A DNA stretch of 64,000 nt from Castor canadensis (Eukaryota > Chordata > Mammalia > Rodentia > Castoridae): NCBI RefSeq assembly GCF_047511655.1, contig NC_133401.1, positions 17,854,501 to 17,918,500 of the forward strand, read 5' to 3'. A program made the translations under genes and the position numbers. A model generated the notes under the pieces. That model was given only the letters and a program-made list of their open reading frames with translations, was not told where the DNA came from and ran no database searches. Shown in pieces: positions 35,463 through 45,490 of the stretch (positions within the stretch are counted from its first letter, which is position 1; every line of letters starts with the position of its first letter).

Positions 35463-38400
35463 CACCTGTCCATTTCCTCTCTGTCTCTCTTATCTCTCAC
35501 CTTCACCTTTTTTTCTGCACTGGAGTCAAGTGTCAGCCTCATATCCCTTTCCCCGCACAATGTCAGCGTCTACTTCTGCAGAACCAGAGTGCACCCTCCA
35601 TGAGCATGGCAGTCACCAAAGTGGGAAGTCCAGCATCACTGAGTCACTATGTCCTGTCCACGCCCGAGTTCACACAGCCATTCCTGTCACAGCCTTCAGA
35701 GGGACTTGGACTTTCCGGCTCTGGCTCTAGAGCAGGCCGTGTCTGGGTGATCTGGCTCTTTTTATTGATTTATTTTTTTTTTGGCAGCACTGGAGTTTGA
35801 ACTCAGGGCTTCGTGCTTGCTAGGCAGGCACTCTGCCACTTGAGGCACTCTGGCAGCCTTTTTGTTCTTTTTTTTTTTTAATTATCATATTATTATAATA
35901 TCATATATTATTGTACTGGGGTTACATTGCAACATTCGAAAAAGCGTTTACAATGTATCTTAGGGAAATTCACCCCTTCATTGTTCTTCTTTTTCTCTGG
36001 AGACAGGGTCTTGCTTTTTGCCCAGGCTGTCCTGGACAGTGACTCTCCTATTCTAAGTTTCCTGCAGTTGCTGGGATTACAGGCATGTACCACCACACCC
36101 ATCTGTTCTGCCTCTTTAGTCTCTGTTTCAGCTGGAACAGTCCCTCAGTTCTTCTGTGTCTTCACGACACTGGTCTTTTTTATTGACTAAAGTTCTTACA
36201 CATATCCAGCTTTTAAAGTGCCCATTTCAGTGGCATTAGTACATTCACAATCTTGTGCAACCACCACCTCCATATTTCCAGAACATGCCATCGTCCCCCG
36301 AAGAACTCCTGCATCCCCCATGCCCCAGAGCCCCTCCCTCGGCCCAGGCAGCCACAAATCTGCTTTCTGCCTCTCTAAATATGTCTACCCTGACATTTCA
36401 CAGAAATGCAGTCCTAGCTACAGATCTTTTTTGTGCCTGGCTTCTTTCACCGTCTGGCAGCCTGTTTTGGAGGTGTCACACCCCAGCACGTATCACACTC
36501 CATTCCTTTATATGGCTGGTTGCTGGTGCTCTGTGTGGACAAACACCACACCCTGTTCATCTTCTTGTTTGCCATTCCTGACACTTCCCTTTCAATAACT
36601 CATAGTCAGTAATCCCAGCTACTTGGGATTGCCAGCCTGGGCAAAGCGTTCCCCAAACCCCATCTTAACAAGTAGCTGGGCATGGTGGTGTGCTCCATCA
36701 TTCCCAGCTACATCGGAATCATAAATTGGAGGATTCAGTCTGACCAGCGGAAAACAGGAGACCCTACTCAGAAAAATACATAAAACAAAAAGGGATGGGG
36801 AGTGGCTCAAGTAATAGAGCGCCTGCCTAGCAAATATGAGGCCCAGAGTTCAAACCCCAATACCGCCAAAAAAAAAAAAATCAATCACCACTCTGGTTCC
36901 ACCATCATGTGCCCAGGGGCCATAACAGGGCTCGCTTCAGGATGTTAAAGGGACTGGAGAAAAGGAGGAGTAAGGGTTTTGGTCTCAGTGCCTCAGTGGT
37001 CATGACATCAACATGGCGGCAGCAATGGCTGCCATGTCCAGCCCCTCCTGTGTGTCAGGCACTGTGCTAGGCGCTGACATTTCTTATCTCATTTCATCTG
37101 CAAAGTGGGGTCTTAGTAGGTATAAACCCCAGTCTACAAACTCAGGCGCATGAAAAATCCAGCTATGAGTAAGTCTAGAGCAAATAATTTCCTTCCTTCC
37201 TCCCTCCCTCCCTCCCTCCCTCCCTCTTCCTCTGCCTTCCTCCCTCCCTTCCTTTCTCTCCTTTTTCTCTGATAGTACTAAGCATTGATCCAGGGCCTGG
37301 TGCTCGCTAGGCAGGCACTCACTCTCCCACTGAAGCCCATGCTCCCGGCCCTTTTGTTTGCATTTGGTTTTTGAGGCAGGGTCTCACTAGCTTTGCCTGG
37401 GCTGGCCTCAAACTCGTAACCCTCCTGCCTCTGCTTCCGCAGTGCTGGTATTATACCATGTGTCACTGTGCCCTCACTGAGGGTTTGAATGTGTTCCTGG
37501 AGGACCCAGGACACCATACTTTGTCTTCTAATGCCTTTTCCCTCCCCCCACCCAAGGGCCTCTTCATCCCTCATCTGTACACTGGGTTATCCCTGTAATC
37601 CCAGCATTTGGGAGGTGGAGGCAGAAGGATTGAGAGTCCAAGGCCAGCCTGGGGCTATATAGTGAGACCCTGTTTCAAAAGCAAAATAAAAACAAGAAGG
37701 CTGAGGGCATAGGTCAAGTGGTAGAAGACTTGCACAGTACGCTTAAGACCAAAGATTCAGTTCCTCAAAACTGCAAAAAAAATTGCATTAAAGTATATTG
37801 ATGACTGAATTTTGGGAGAGTACCCTCCTAAATTTTTTTTTTTTTTGTTCTGGGCTTGAACTCAGGGCCTATACCTTGAGCCACTCTTCCAGCCCTTTTT
37901 GTGATGGGATTTTTCAAGATAGGGTCTCATGAACTATTTTGCCTGGGCTGGTTTTAAACCTCAATCCTCCTGGTCTCTGATTCCTGAGTAGCTAGGATTA
38001 CAGGTGTGAGCCACCGGTGCCTGGCTCCTCCTAAATTTTGTGCCCAAGGTTAAATGAGGCTCTGTCAAACCTGTGCCTTCTCTGGGTAGCCCGGCAAAGA
38101 GGGAGCCCAGAGCTGAGCATATGTCTCAGTGGGTGAAAGGCAGAGAAAAGGGATAATGGTGATCTGGGGGGAAGCTGCCCGTTAATATCACCTGCATTTG
38201 TGGATGATATTAAACATTTCAGCTGGGAATAGTGTTGCACACCTGTAATCCCAGCTACTCAAGAGGATCCAGGTTTGAAGCCAGCCTGGGCAAATAGTTT
38301 GTGAGACCCTATCTTGAAAACAAACCCATCACAAAATAGGGTTGGTGGAGTGGCTCAAGGTGTAGGCCCTGAGTTCAAGCCCCAGTACTGCGAAAAAAAA

Positions 38401-38559
38401 AAAACCCACAAAAAAGCTGAGTGTGCTGGTGCGTGTCCACTTATCATCCCAGTTACATGGAAGGCACAGATTGGAGGATCAAGGTCTGAGGCCAGCCCAA
38501 AACCAACCGCCATCCCCCCAAAAAAACCAAAGCTAGATCTTATCTGAAAAATAGCCTAA

Positions 38560-38645
38560 AGGGACTGGGGAGTGGCTTAAGTGGTAGAGTGCCTGCCTAG
38601 CAAGCAGGAGGCCCTGAGTTTGAATCCCAGTACTGCCCTCCCCCA
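38560..38645 (+). repeat. tRNA-type SINE at the left edge of the duplication (parent A)
   Basis: This copy reads GGGACTGGGGAGTGGCTTAA, then AGTGGTAGAGTGCCTGCC, then the diagnostic right part 'caggaggccctgagtttg'. Its last ~67 bases, from 38579, are the start of the duplicated unit and recur at 40938. Confidence 0.85.
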
Positions 38646-40937
38646 AATCTGTAACAAGCAGTGCGTCGTGTGCGCTGACCATCGAGAAGGGACAGTGAGT
38701 GGCTGTACTGGTAGAGAACTCAGACTCTCCCTTTTATTCACTAGGGCACCATGGATAATGGCACCTCTGTTGATGACTACTACAACTACCCTGAGGGGAC
38801 CTTGGACCCCAATGTCCCTGTGGACAACAGTCTCAAACGCTTGTATTTCGAGGATGTCCTGGTCTTGGCCATCTACTCCCTTGTGTTCCTGGTGGGTGTG
38901 CTGGGTAACACCCTGGTGGTGTGGGTGACAGCGTTTGAGGTCAGGCGCACCATCAACGCCATCTGGTTCCTCAACTTGGCGGTGGCTGACCTCCTGTCCT
39001 GCCTGGCGCTGCCCATTTTGTTCGCATCCATTGTTCTGCACAAGCAGTGGCCCTTTGGTGCCGCCGCCTGTCGCGTCCTGCCCTCGCTGATCTTGTTTAA
39101 CATGTACTCCAGCATCCTCATCCTGGTCACCATCAGTGCCGATCGCTTCCTGCTGGTGTTCAAGCCCATCTGGTGCCAGTCCTTTCGCCGAGCCAGGGTG
39201 GCCTGGGCAGCTTGTGCCATGGCCTGGGGCTGTGCCCTGCTGCTCAGCGTTCCTTCCTTCCTGTTCCGTGTGGTGAGAAAAGACCCCTTCTCCTCCCACA
39301 CGACATGTGGCATTGACTATGGTAAAGATGGCTTCCACGTGGAGAGGACGGTGGCTATGCTCCGGCTCGTCTTGGGCTTCGTGGTGCCCCTGGTCATCCT
39401 CATCACCTGCTACACCTTCCTCCTGCTCCGGACCTGGAGTCGCAAGGCCACGCGCTCCACCAAGACACTCAAGGTGGTGGTGGCTGTGGTGGTCAGCTTC
39501 TTTGTCCTCTGGCTCCCCTACCAGGTGACGGGGACAATTATGGCCTTCCTGCCCCAGTCCTCAGCTGCCTTCTACTGGCTGCAAAGACTGGACGCCCTGT
39601 GCGTGTCCCTCGCCTATGTCAACTGCTGTGTCAACCCTATCATCTATGTCACTGCTGGCTGGGGTTTCCTGGTCCAGCTCCGAAAGTCTCTTCCCAGTGT
39701 CCTCCGGAACGTGCTGACCGATGAGTCCCTGAGTAGAGAAAGCAAGTCTTTCACACGCTCCACGATAGACACGCAACCTCAAAAGAGCCAGGAGGTGTAA
39801 GGCGAGGCCTCTGAGGCCACTACATGTCCCCATGGTCCTCCTTCCTTTCACTCTGCTCATTTTAACTCAGCCCTGGCGGTGAGTGGGTATGGCTTTTATG
39901 GACTTGTCCCCAACCTTTCCATCTTCTCTGTCCTCATCCTCCATGAACACTTCCCTGTAGGGGACAGTCAACCTATCTTTCCAGCCAATCCTTGTTTGTT
40001 TGGATTTTTTTTTTGGAGATACCAGGGTTTGAACTCAGGTCTCTGTGCTTGCTAGGCAGGTGCTCTACCACTTGAACCGCTCCGCCAGCCCTTTTTTGTG
40101 TTGGGTATTTTCAAGATAGGGTCTTGGAACTATTTGCCCTGGCTGGCTTTGAACTGTGATCCTCCTGATCTCTGCTTCCAGAGTAGCTGGGATTATAGAG
40201 GTGAACCACTGGCACTGACTCACTGGCACTTGACTCAAATTAATTTAAGAGTTTCATGGAGACATTTCCATACACGTATATAATGTGCTTTGATCACGTC
40301 ACCCCTCTCTTACTGTTTCTTATTAATTCGTTCCCCCCCTTTTCTTATTAATTAGTACCTATTTTACTTTCTTCATCTTTTCCTTTTACTGGGCTTTGAA
40401 CTCAGGGCATGATGCTTGGGCGGCAGAGCTACCTCTGAGCTAGGTCTCCAGCCAATATTCCAGCTTCTGACAAGTTGCTTAGATATTTATTTTATGGACA
40501 GATGGCATCTCCAAAGTTACTCTTTTCAGGACAAAGCAAAAGTGTATCAGCTTATTCATGCTTTCGTGAGCTTCTTTAAAGAAAAACATTATGTTAAAAT
40601 GTTACTCTTTTATTTTTTCTGAGATGGGGGATGGTCTGGTTATGTTCCCCAGGCTGGTCTTGATCTCAAAATCATCCTGCCTGAGCCTCCTGAGTAGCTG
40701 GGACTACAGGTGCATGCTGCTGTGCCTGGCTGCTATTTGATTTTTAAGTACTAAGTAAAAAGATGTTACGTAGTTACGTTACAAACTGAGAGGAGTCTGA
40801 GTTGGGGGAACATTGGTTAGGCAGTTACATATCCAACTTCCAGGAGTGGGTAAGAGGGGAATTTAACTAATTTTTTTCTACCTTGAGAACTTCTGTTCTG
40901 GTTGTACTTAAAAAAAAAAGGACTGGCAGAGTGGCTC
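38579..40937 (+). repeat. Tandem unit 1 (2,359 bp) containing a C5AR1 coding exon
   Basis: The unit starts inside the parent-A SINE and ends inside the hybrid SINE. It holds the intron 1 splice acceptor, the full coding exon, the proximal 3' UTR, a minus composite SINE (39998-40215), an L1 3' fragment (about 40215-40380), an ID-like piece (40385-40455) and a B1 (40618-40735). Every landmark recurs exactly 2,359 bases later, with the same homopolymer lengths, and I saw no base difference by eye. Confidence 0.93.
38751..39800 (+). CDS. C5AR1: C5AR1 copy 1, C5a anaphylatoxin chemotactic receptor 1 (349 aa)
   Basis: This is a class A seven-helix receptor for complement C5a on myeloid cells, signalling through Gi. 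The acidic N-terminus carries Tyr10, Tyr11 and Tyr13 (candidate sulfation sites) and an N3-G-T glycosylation site. Class A marks are N53 (helix 1), D80 (helix 2), C107-C186 disulfide pair, D131-R132-F133, FFVLWLPY in helix 6 and N295-P-I-I-Y299. A Ser/Thr-rich tail (about 300-349) offers GRK/arrestin sites. Human C5AR1 has 350 aa. The acceptor AG at 38743-38744 precedes GGCACCATGG, a strong start context. The frame is intact. The second copy encodes the same protein. Confidence 0.97.
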   Translation: MDNGTSVDDYYNYPEGTLDPNVPVDNSLKRLYFEDVLVLAIYSLVFLVGVLGNTLVVWVTAFEVRRTINAIWFLNLAVADLLSCLALPILFASIVLHKQWPFGAAACRVLPSLILFNMYSSILILVTISADRFLLVFKPIWCQSFRRARVAWAACAMAWGCALLLSVPSFLFRVVRKDPFSSHTTCGIDYGKDGFHVERTVAMLRLVLGFVVPLVILITCYTFLLLRTWSRKATRSTKTLKVVVAVVVSFFVLWLPYQVTGTIMAFLPQSSAAFYWLQRLDALCVSLAYVNCCVNPIIYVTAGWGFLVQLRKSLPSVLRNVLTDESLSRESKSFTRSTIDTQPQKSQEV

Positions 40938-41005
40938 AAGTGGTAGAGTGCCTGCCTAGCAAGCAGGAGGCCCTGAGTTTGAATCCCAGTACTGCCCTCC
41001 CCCAA
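40920..41005 (+). repeat. Hybrid SINE at the duplication junction
   Basis: The left part (GGACTGGCAGAGTGGCTC, after a run of ten A) matches the SINE at 43279; the right part (CAGGAGGCCCTGAGTTTG) matches the SINE at 38560. The switch lies within the 26 bases 40938-40963, which are identical in all three SINE copies. This is the expected product of unequal exchange between the two flanking SINEs. Confidence 0.9.
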
Positions 41006-43296
41006 ATCTGTAACAAGCAGTGCGTCGTGTGCGCTGACCATCGAGAAGGGACAGTGAGTGGCTGTACTGGTAGAGAACTCAGACTCTCCCTTTTATTCAC
41101 TAGGGCACCATGGATAATGGCACCTCTGTTGATGACTACTACAACTACCCTGAGGGGACCTTGGACCCCAATGTCCCTGTGGACAACAGTCTCAAACGCT
41201 TGTATTTCGAGGATGTCCTGGTCTTGGCCATCTACTCCCTTGTGTTCCTGGTGGGTGTGCTGGGTAACACCCTGGTGGTGTGGGTGACAGCGTTTGAGGT
41301 CAGGCGCACCATCAACGCCATCTGGTTCCTCAACTTGGCGGTGGCTGACCTCCTGTCCTGCCTGGCGCTGCCCATTTTGTTCGCATCCATTGTTCTGCAC
41401 AAGCAGTGGCCCTTTGGTGCCGCCGCCTGTCGCGTCCTGCCCTCGCTGATCTTGTTTAACATGTACTCCAGCATCCTCATCCTGGTCACCATCAGTGCCG
41501 ATCGCTTCCTGCTGGTGTTCAAGCCCATCTGGTGCCAGTCCTTTCGCCGAGCCAGGGTGGCCTGGGCAGCTTGTGCCATGGCCTGGGGCTGTGCCCTGCT
41601 GCTCAGCGTTCCTTCCTTCCTGTTCCGTGTGGTGAGAAAAGACCCCTTCTCCTCCCACACGACATGTGGCATTGACTATGGTAAAGATGGCTTCCACGTG
41701 GAGAGGACGGTGGCTATGCTCCGGCTCGTCTTGGGCTTCGTGGTGCCCCTGGTCATCCTCATCACCTGCTACACCTTCCTCCTGCTCCGGACCTGGAGTC
41801 GCAAGGCCACGCGCTCCACCAAGACACTCAAGGTGGTGGTGGCTGTGGTGGTCAGCTTCTTTGTCCTCTGGCTCCCCTACCAGGTGACGGGGACAATTAT
41901 GGCCTTCCTGCCCCAGTCCTCAGCTGCCTTCTACTGGCTGCAAAGACTGGACGCCCTGTGCGTGTCCCTCGCCTATGTCAACTGCTGTGTCAACCCTATC
42001 ATCTATGTCACTGCTGGCTGGGGTTTCCTGGTCCAGCTCCGAAAGTCTCTTCCCAGTGTCCTCCGGAACGTGCTGACCGATGAGTCCCTGAGTAGAGAAA
42101 GCAAGTCTTTCACACGCTCCACGATAGACACGCAACCTCAAAAGAGCCAGGAGGTGTAAGGCGAGGCCTCTGAGGCCACTACATGTCCCCATGGTCCTCC
42201 TTCCTTTCACTCTGCTCATTTTAACTCAGCCCTGGCGGTGAGTGGGTATGGCTTTTATGGACTTGTCCCCAACCTTTCCATCTTCTCTGTCCTCATCCTC
42301 CATGAACACTTCCCTGTAGGGGACAGTCAACCTATCTTTCCAGCCAATCCTTGTTTGTTTGGATTTTTTTTTTGGAGATACCAGGGTTTGAACTCAGGTC
42401 TCTGTGCTTGCTAGGCAGGTGCTCTACCACTTGAACCGCTCCGCCAGCCCTTTTTTGTGTTGGGTATTTTCAAGATAGGGTCTTGGAACTATTTGCCCTG
42501 GCTGGCTTTGAACTGTGATCCTCCTGATCTCTGCTTCCAGAGTAGCTGGGATTATAGAGGTGAACCACTGGCACTGACTCACTGGCACTTGACTCAAATT
42601 AATTTAAGAGTTTCATGGAGACATTTCCATACACGTATATAATGTGCTTTGATCACGTCACCCCTCTCTTACTGTTTCTTATTAATTCGTTCCCCCCCTT
42701 TTCTTATTAATTAGTACCTATTTTACTTTCTTCATCTTTTCCTTTTACTGGGCTTTGAACTCAGGGCATGATGCTTGGGCGGCAGAGCTACCTCTGAGCT
42801 AGGTCTCCAGCCAATATTCCAGCTTCTGACAAGTTGCTTAGATATTTATTTTATGGACAGATGGCATCTCCAAAGTTACTCTTTTCAGGACAAAGCAAAA
42901 GTGTATCAGCTTATTCATGCTTTCGTGAGCTTCTTTAAAGAAAAACATTATGTTAAAATGTTACTCTTTTATTTTTTCTGAGATGGGGGATGGTCTGGTT
43001 ATGTTCCCCAGGCTGGTCTTGATCTCAAAATCATCCTGCCTGAGCCTCCTGAGTAGCTGGGACTACAGGTGCATGCTGCTGTGCCTGGCTGCTATTTGAT
43101 TTTTAAGTACTAAGTAAAAAGATGTTACGTAGTTACGTTACAAACTGAGAGGAGTCTGAGTTGGGGGAACATTGGTTAGGCAGTTACATATCCAACTTCC
43201 AGGAGTGGGTAAGAGGGGAATTTAACTAATTTTTTTCTACCTTGAGAACTTCTGTTCTGGTTGTACTTAAAAAAAAAAGGACTGGCAGAGTGGCTC
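40938..43296 (+). repeat. Tandem unit 2 (2,359 bp) containing the second C5AR1 coding exon
   Basis: This is the head-to-tail repeat of 38579-40937. It ends in the parent-B SINE at 43279-43366, after which unique sequence (43367 onward) continues the original 3' flank. The unit includes no copy of the candidate exon 1 or promoter. Confidence 0.93.
41110..42159 (+). CDS. C5AR1: C5AR1 copy 2 (349 aa, identical to copy 1)
   Basis: This has the same open frame, the same acceptor (AG at 41102-41103) and the same protein as copy 1, including the DRF and NPIIY motifs and the Ser/Thr tail. It has no private exon 1. Transcripts would have to start at the shared promoter near 30.96 kb and splice exon 1 to this acceptor (skipping copy 1), or start from a cryptic promoter in unit 1. 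With no difference from copy 1 it is a very recent duplicate, a gene-converted one or an assembly duplicate. Confidence 0.9.
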   Translation: MDNGTSVDDYYNYPEGTLDPNVPVDNSLKRLYFEDVLVLAIYSLVFLVGVLGNTLVVWVTAFEVRRTINAIWFLNLAVADLLSCLALPILFASIVLHKQWPFGAAACRVLPSLILFNMYSSILILVTISADRFLLVFKPIWCQSFRRARVAWAACAMAWGCALLLSVPSFLFRVVRKDPFSSHTTCGIDYGKDGFHVERTVAMLRLVLGFVVPLVILITCYTFLLLRTWSRKATRSTKTLKVVVAVVVSFFVLWLPYQVTGTIMAFLPQSSAAFYWLQRLDALCVSLAYVNCCVNPIIYVTAGWGFLVQLRKSLPSVLRNVLTDESLSRESKSFTRSTIDTQPQKSQEV

Positions 43297-43366
43297 AAGT
43301 GGTAGAGTGCCTGCCTAGCAAGTGCAAGGCCATGAGTTCAAATCCCAGTACTGCCCCCCCCCAAAT
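43279..43366 (+). repeat. tRNA-type SINE at the right edge of the duplication (parent B)
   Basis: It begins like the hybrid SINE but continues with its own right part (TGCAAGGCCATGAGTTCA) after the shared 26 bases (43297-43322). It marks the end of the second unit. Confidence 0.88.
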
Positions 43367-43712
43367 AAGGGCATTTTTATTTATAGGCTGTTCCAGATTC
43401 ACTGATGTTATCATAGTACAGTGAGAGCCTGAGTAGGCTTTCCCAACTTCCCTAAAGCTACATTGCTGACTCACAACTGATGTTGACCTTGATACGATCA
43501 AGGTCCGGGGCACTCCCGTCCCCACTCCCGTCCCCACTTTTCCACTTATATCCTCTTCCCTCCACCCCCCAGCCTCATCCCTGACCCCAGTTGGCCACGA
43601 ATCCACCCTCCATGTGTACAGCACTGTCATTTCCAGAACTGTAGTCAGGAACCCCATGGTAGCTAACCTTTGAAGCTTTTGAAAAACTACTATGTGTGAT
43701 TTCTGTGATGAA

Positions 43713-43718
43713 AATAAA
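43713..43718 (+). promoter_or_regulatory. C5AR1: Probable C5AR1 polyadenylation signal AATAAA
   Basis: This is the first AATAAA on the plus strand after either coding copy. I found no AATAAA or ATTAAA between 39801 and 43712, only an AGTAAA-like variant near 40754 and its copy. Transcripts from copy 1 would therefore be expected to read through copy 2 to this point. The segment 43367-43720 is unique and would be the distal 3' UTR. Confidence 0.5.
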
Positions 43719-45059
43719 AAAAAATAATCAGTGTGGAAATGTTCAGTTATTTACAAAGTGTAATTTCTGCTTAGATTGTATGTGTGTGTGTGTTCGGCTA
43801 GAAGCCGTGTACAAACCAATGTGAGAAGTATGGTGAATCACGTGTAGTTTGAAATTTTCTGATAAGGACATTAAAAAAGTAAAAAGAAAGTAGTTGGGGG
43901 CTGGAGGCACAGCTCAAGTGCCAGCCTAGCAAGCAAGAAGCCCAGTTTAAACCCCACTACGGTAAAGAAGGAGGAAGAGGAGAAATAGCAGCAGGTGGGT
44001 GTGGTGCTTCATGTCTGTAATCCCAGTTACTTGGGAGGCGGAGGCAGGAGGGTCCTGAGTTCAAGGCCAGCCTGAGCAACGTCAGCAAAATAAAAACAAA
44101 AGGACTGGGATGTAGCTCAGTGCTAGAGTGCTAACCTAGCCTGGATGAACCCTGGGCTCCATCCCCAGTATCCCAAAAGAAACCAGAAATAGCAATAGTA
44201 ATCTGGGTGTTATGGATGGTGCACAAGTGTCCATCCTGATTGAGAACTGGCCTGCAGGGGGGCGCTGCAGAGGTGGAGGAAGCTATGGGAGGCGGGGCTT
44301 AGCGGGAGGTCCTTAGTCATTGGGGCGTGTCCTCAGCAGGGAGTAGCGAGCATGACAGGCATGCCAAAATTTCCAGATTTTGTTCAGATGAGGTCTTGTG
44401 AACTTTTTTACCCTGGCTGGTCTTGAACTATGGTTTTCCCATATCCACCTCCTGAGTAGCTGGGATTACAGGAGTAGCTGAGATTACAGGCATGAGCCTC
44501 TGAGTCCAGTTTAAATACATTGTTGATATATTTTCTCTCCCTCCCTCCTTTCCCCTCTCTCGCTCTCTGTCTCTCTGACAGGATCAGTGTAGCGCAGGTT
44601 GTTCTTGAATTCATGCTCCTCCTGCCTCCTCTTGCATATTGGGATTGCAGGTGTGCACCATCACACCTGGCACTTTTTAATTCTTTGAAAATAGTTCAGG
44701 AGACCCCCCCCATCTCCAAAGTAACCAGAGCAAAATGGACTGGAGGAGTGGCTCAAGGGGTAGAGCACCTGCTTTGCAAGAGAGAAGGCCTGAGTTCAAA
44801 CCCCAGTCCCACCAGAAAAAAAAAAAAGAAAAAAAAAAGGGGTGGAACTTAGGGGGAGGCTTTTAGCCACTGGGGTTGTGTCCTTGAAAGGAATGATGGG
44901 AACATTCTGCTTCCTAGCCATGAGGGTAGTGGCTTTGCTGTACTGTGTGCTCCCGCCATGATGCACTTTCCTGCTACAGGCCCAAAGCACCAGGGCCCAG
45001 CGGATCATAGACAGAACCTCAAGAACTGTGAGTCAGAACAAATCTGTCTTCATAAATTG

Positions 45060-45227
45060 TGTTAGGCTTTGGATCTGCAATGGCCCCAAATGATCCCTCT
45101 GTTTAAGGCCTGGTTGCAGCTCTGGGTGCTATTGGGAGGTAGGGGAGCCTCTGGGAGGTGGGGCCTAATGAAAGGAAGTTAAGTCGTTGGGGGTGTGGCC
45201 TTGAATTGGATATCCAGACCCTGGGGC

Positions 45228-45272
<45 letters not shown>

Positions 45273-45490
45273 GTGCCTCTCCCTCCTCCTCCTCCCTTCC
45301 CTTTCGCTCCTCCTCCCCCTTCCCCTCTCCTCCCTGGTTCCCAGCCAGTGATGTTCTGCCTCACCACAGGCCCAAGCAGCAGGGTTTCATGGGATGGAAC
45401 CTCTGAAACCATGAGCCCAAATAAACCTTTCTTCCTTCTAAGTAAATTATCTCAGGTGTTTCATTATGGCAATGGAAGGCTACCAGTACA
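45060..45490 (+). mobile_element. MaLR-type LTR, apparently nested in another MaLR LTR
   Basis: It begins TGTTAGGCTTTGGATCTG, contains the 'gggaggtggggcctaatg' block, a (CT)n expansion and the typical 3' block with AATAAA (45419-45424), and ends near CCAGTACA. Immediately after it, 45492-45541 is another MaLR 3' terminus ('gaaagctgaccaacaca') that fits the end of the LTR broken off at 45059. Confidence 0.5.

Larger units (their letters stand above)
31010..38744 (+). repeat. C5AR1: C5AR1 intron 1: SINEs, satellite array, antisense L1 pieces
   Basis: Minus SINEs 31030-31110, 31113-31410, 32390-32560, 32560-32680 (B1), 32960-33295, 33375-33705 (trimeric), 33800-33930. An ID-like plus copy 31660-31740. 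Repeat-poor 31410-32390. The CCAC/CCAT satellite 34487-35462. Minus tRNA-like SINE 35770-35860. Antisense L1 3' end 35865-35985. SINE body 35990-36105. Antisense old L1 36180-36600. Plus SINE 36605-36880. MIR-like 36995-37180. CCTT/CTCC tract 37190-37265. B1 37265-37480 (minus) and B1 plus ID 37580-37765 (plus). SINEs 37830-38025 (minus), 38218-38400 (plus) and 38410-38645 (plus). Confidence 0.55.

Noticed and set aside
34346-35800. Plus-strand frame of 484 residues (and a 410-residue frame at 34371, and several minus frames) through the CCAC/CCAT array
   Set aside because: The length comes from a stop-free tetranucleotide repeat. The translation is only repeat-derived His/Pro/Thr or Trp/Gly/Val runs.
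38577-39338. 253-residue minus-strand frame opposite C5AR1 (and its copy at 40936-41697)
   Set aside because: It is antisense to a conserved receptor frame with no family similarity; a codon-bias shadow.
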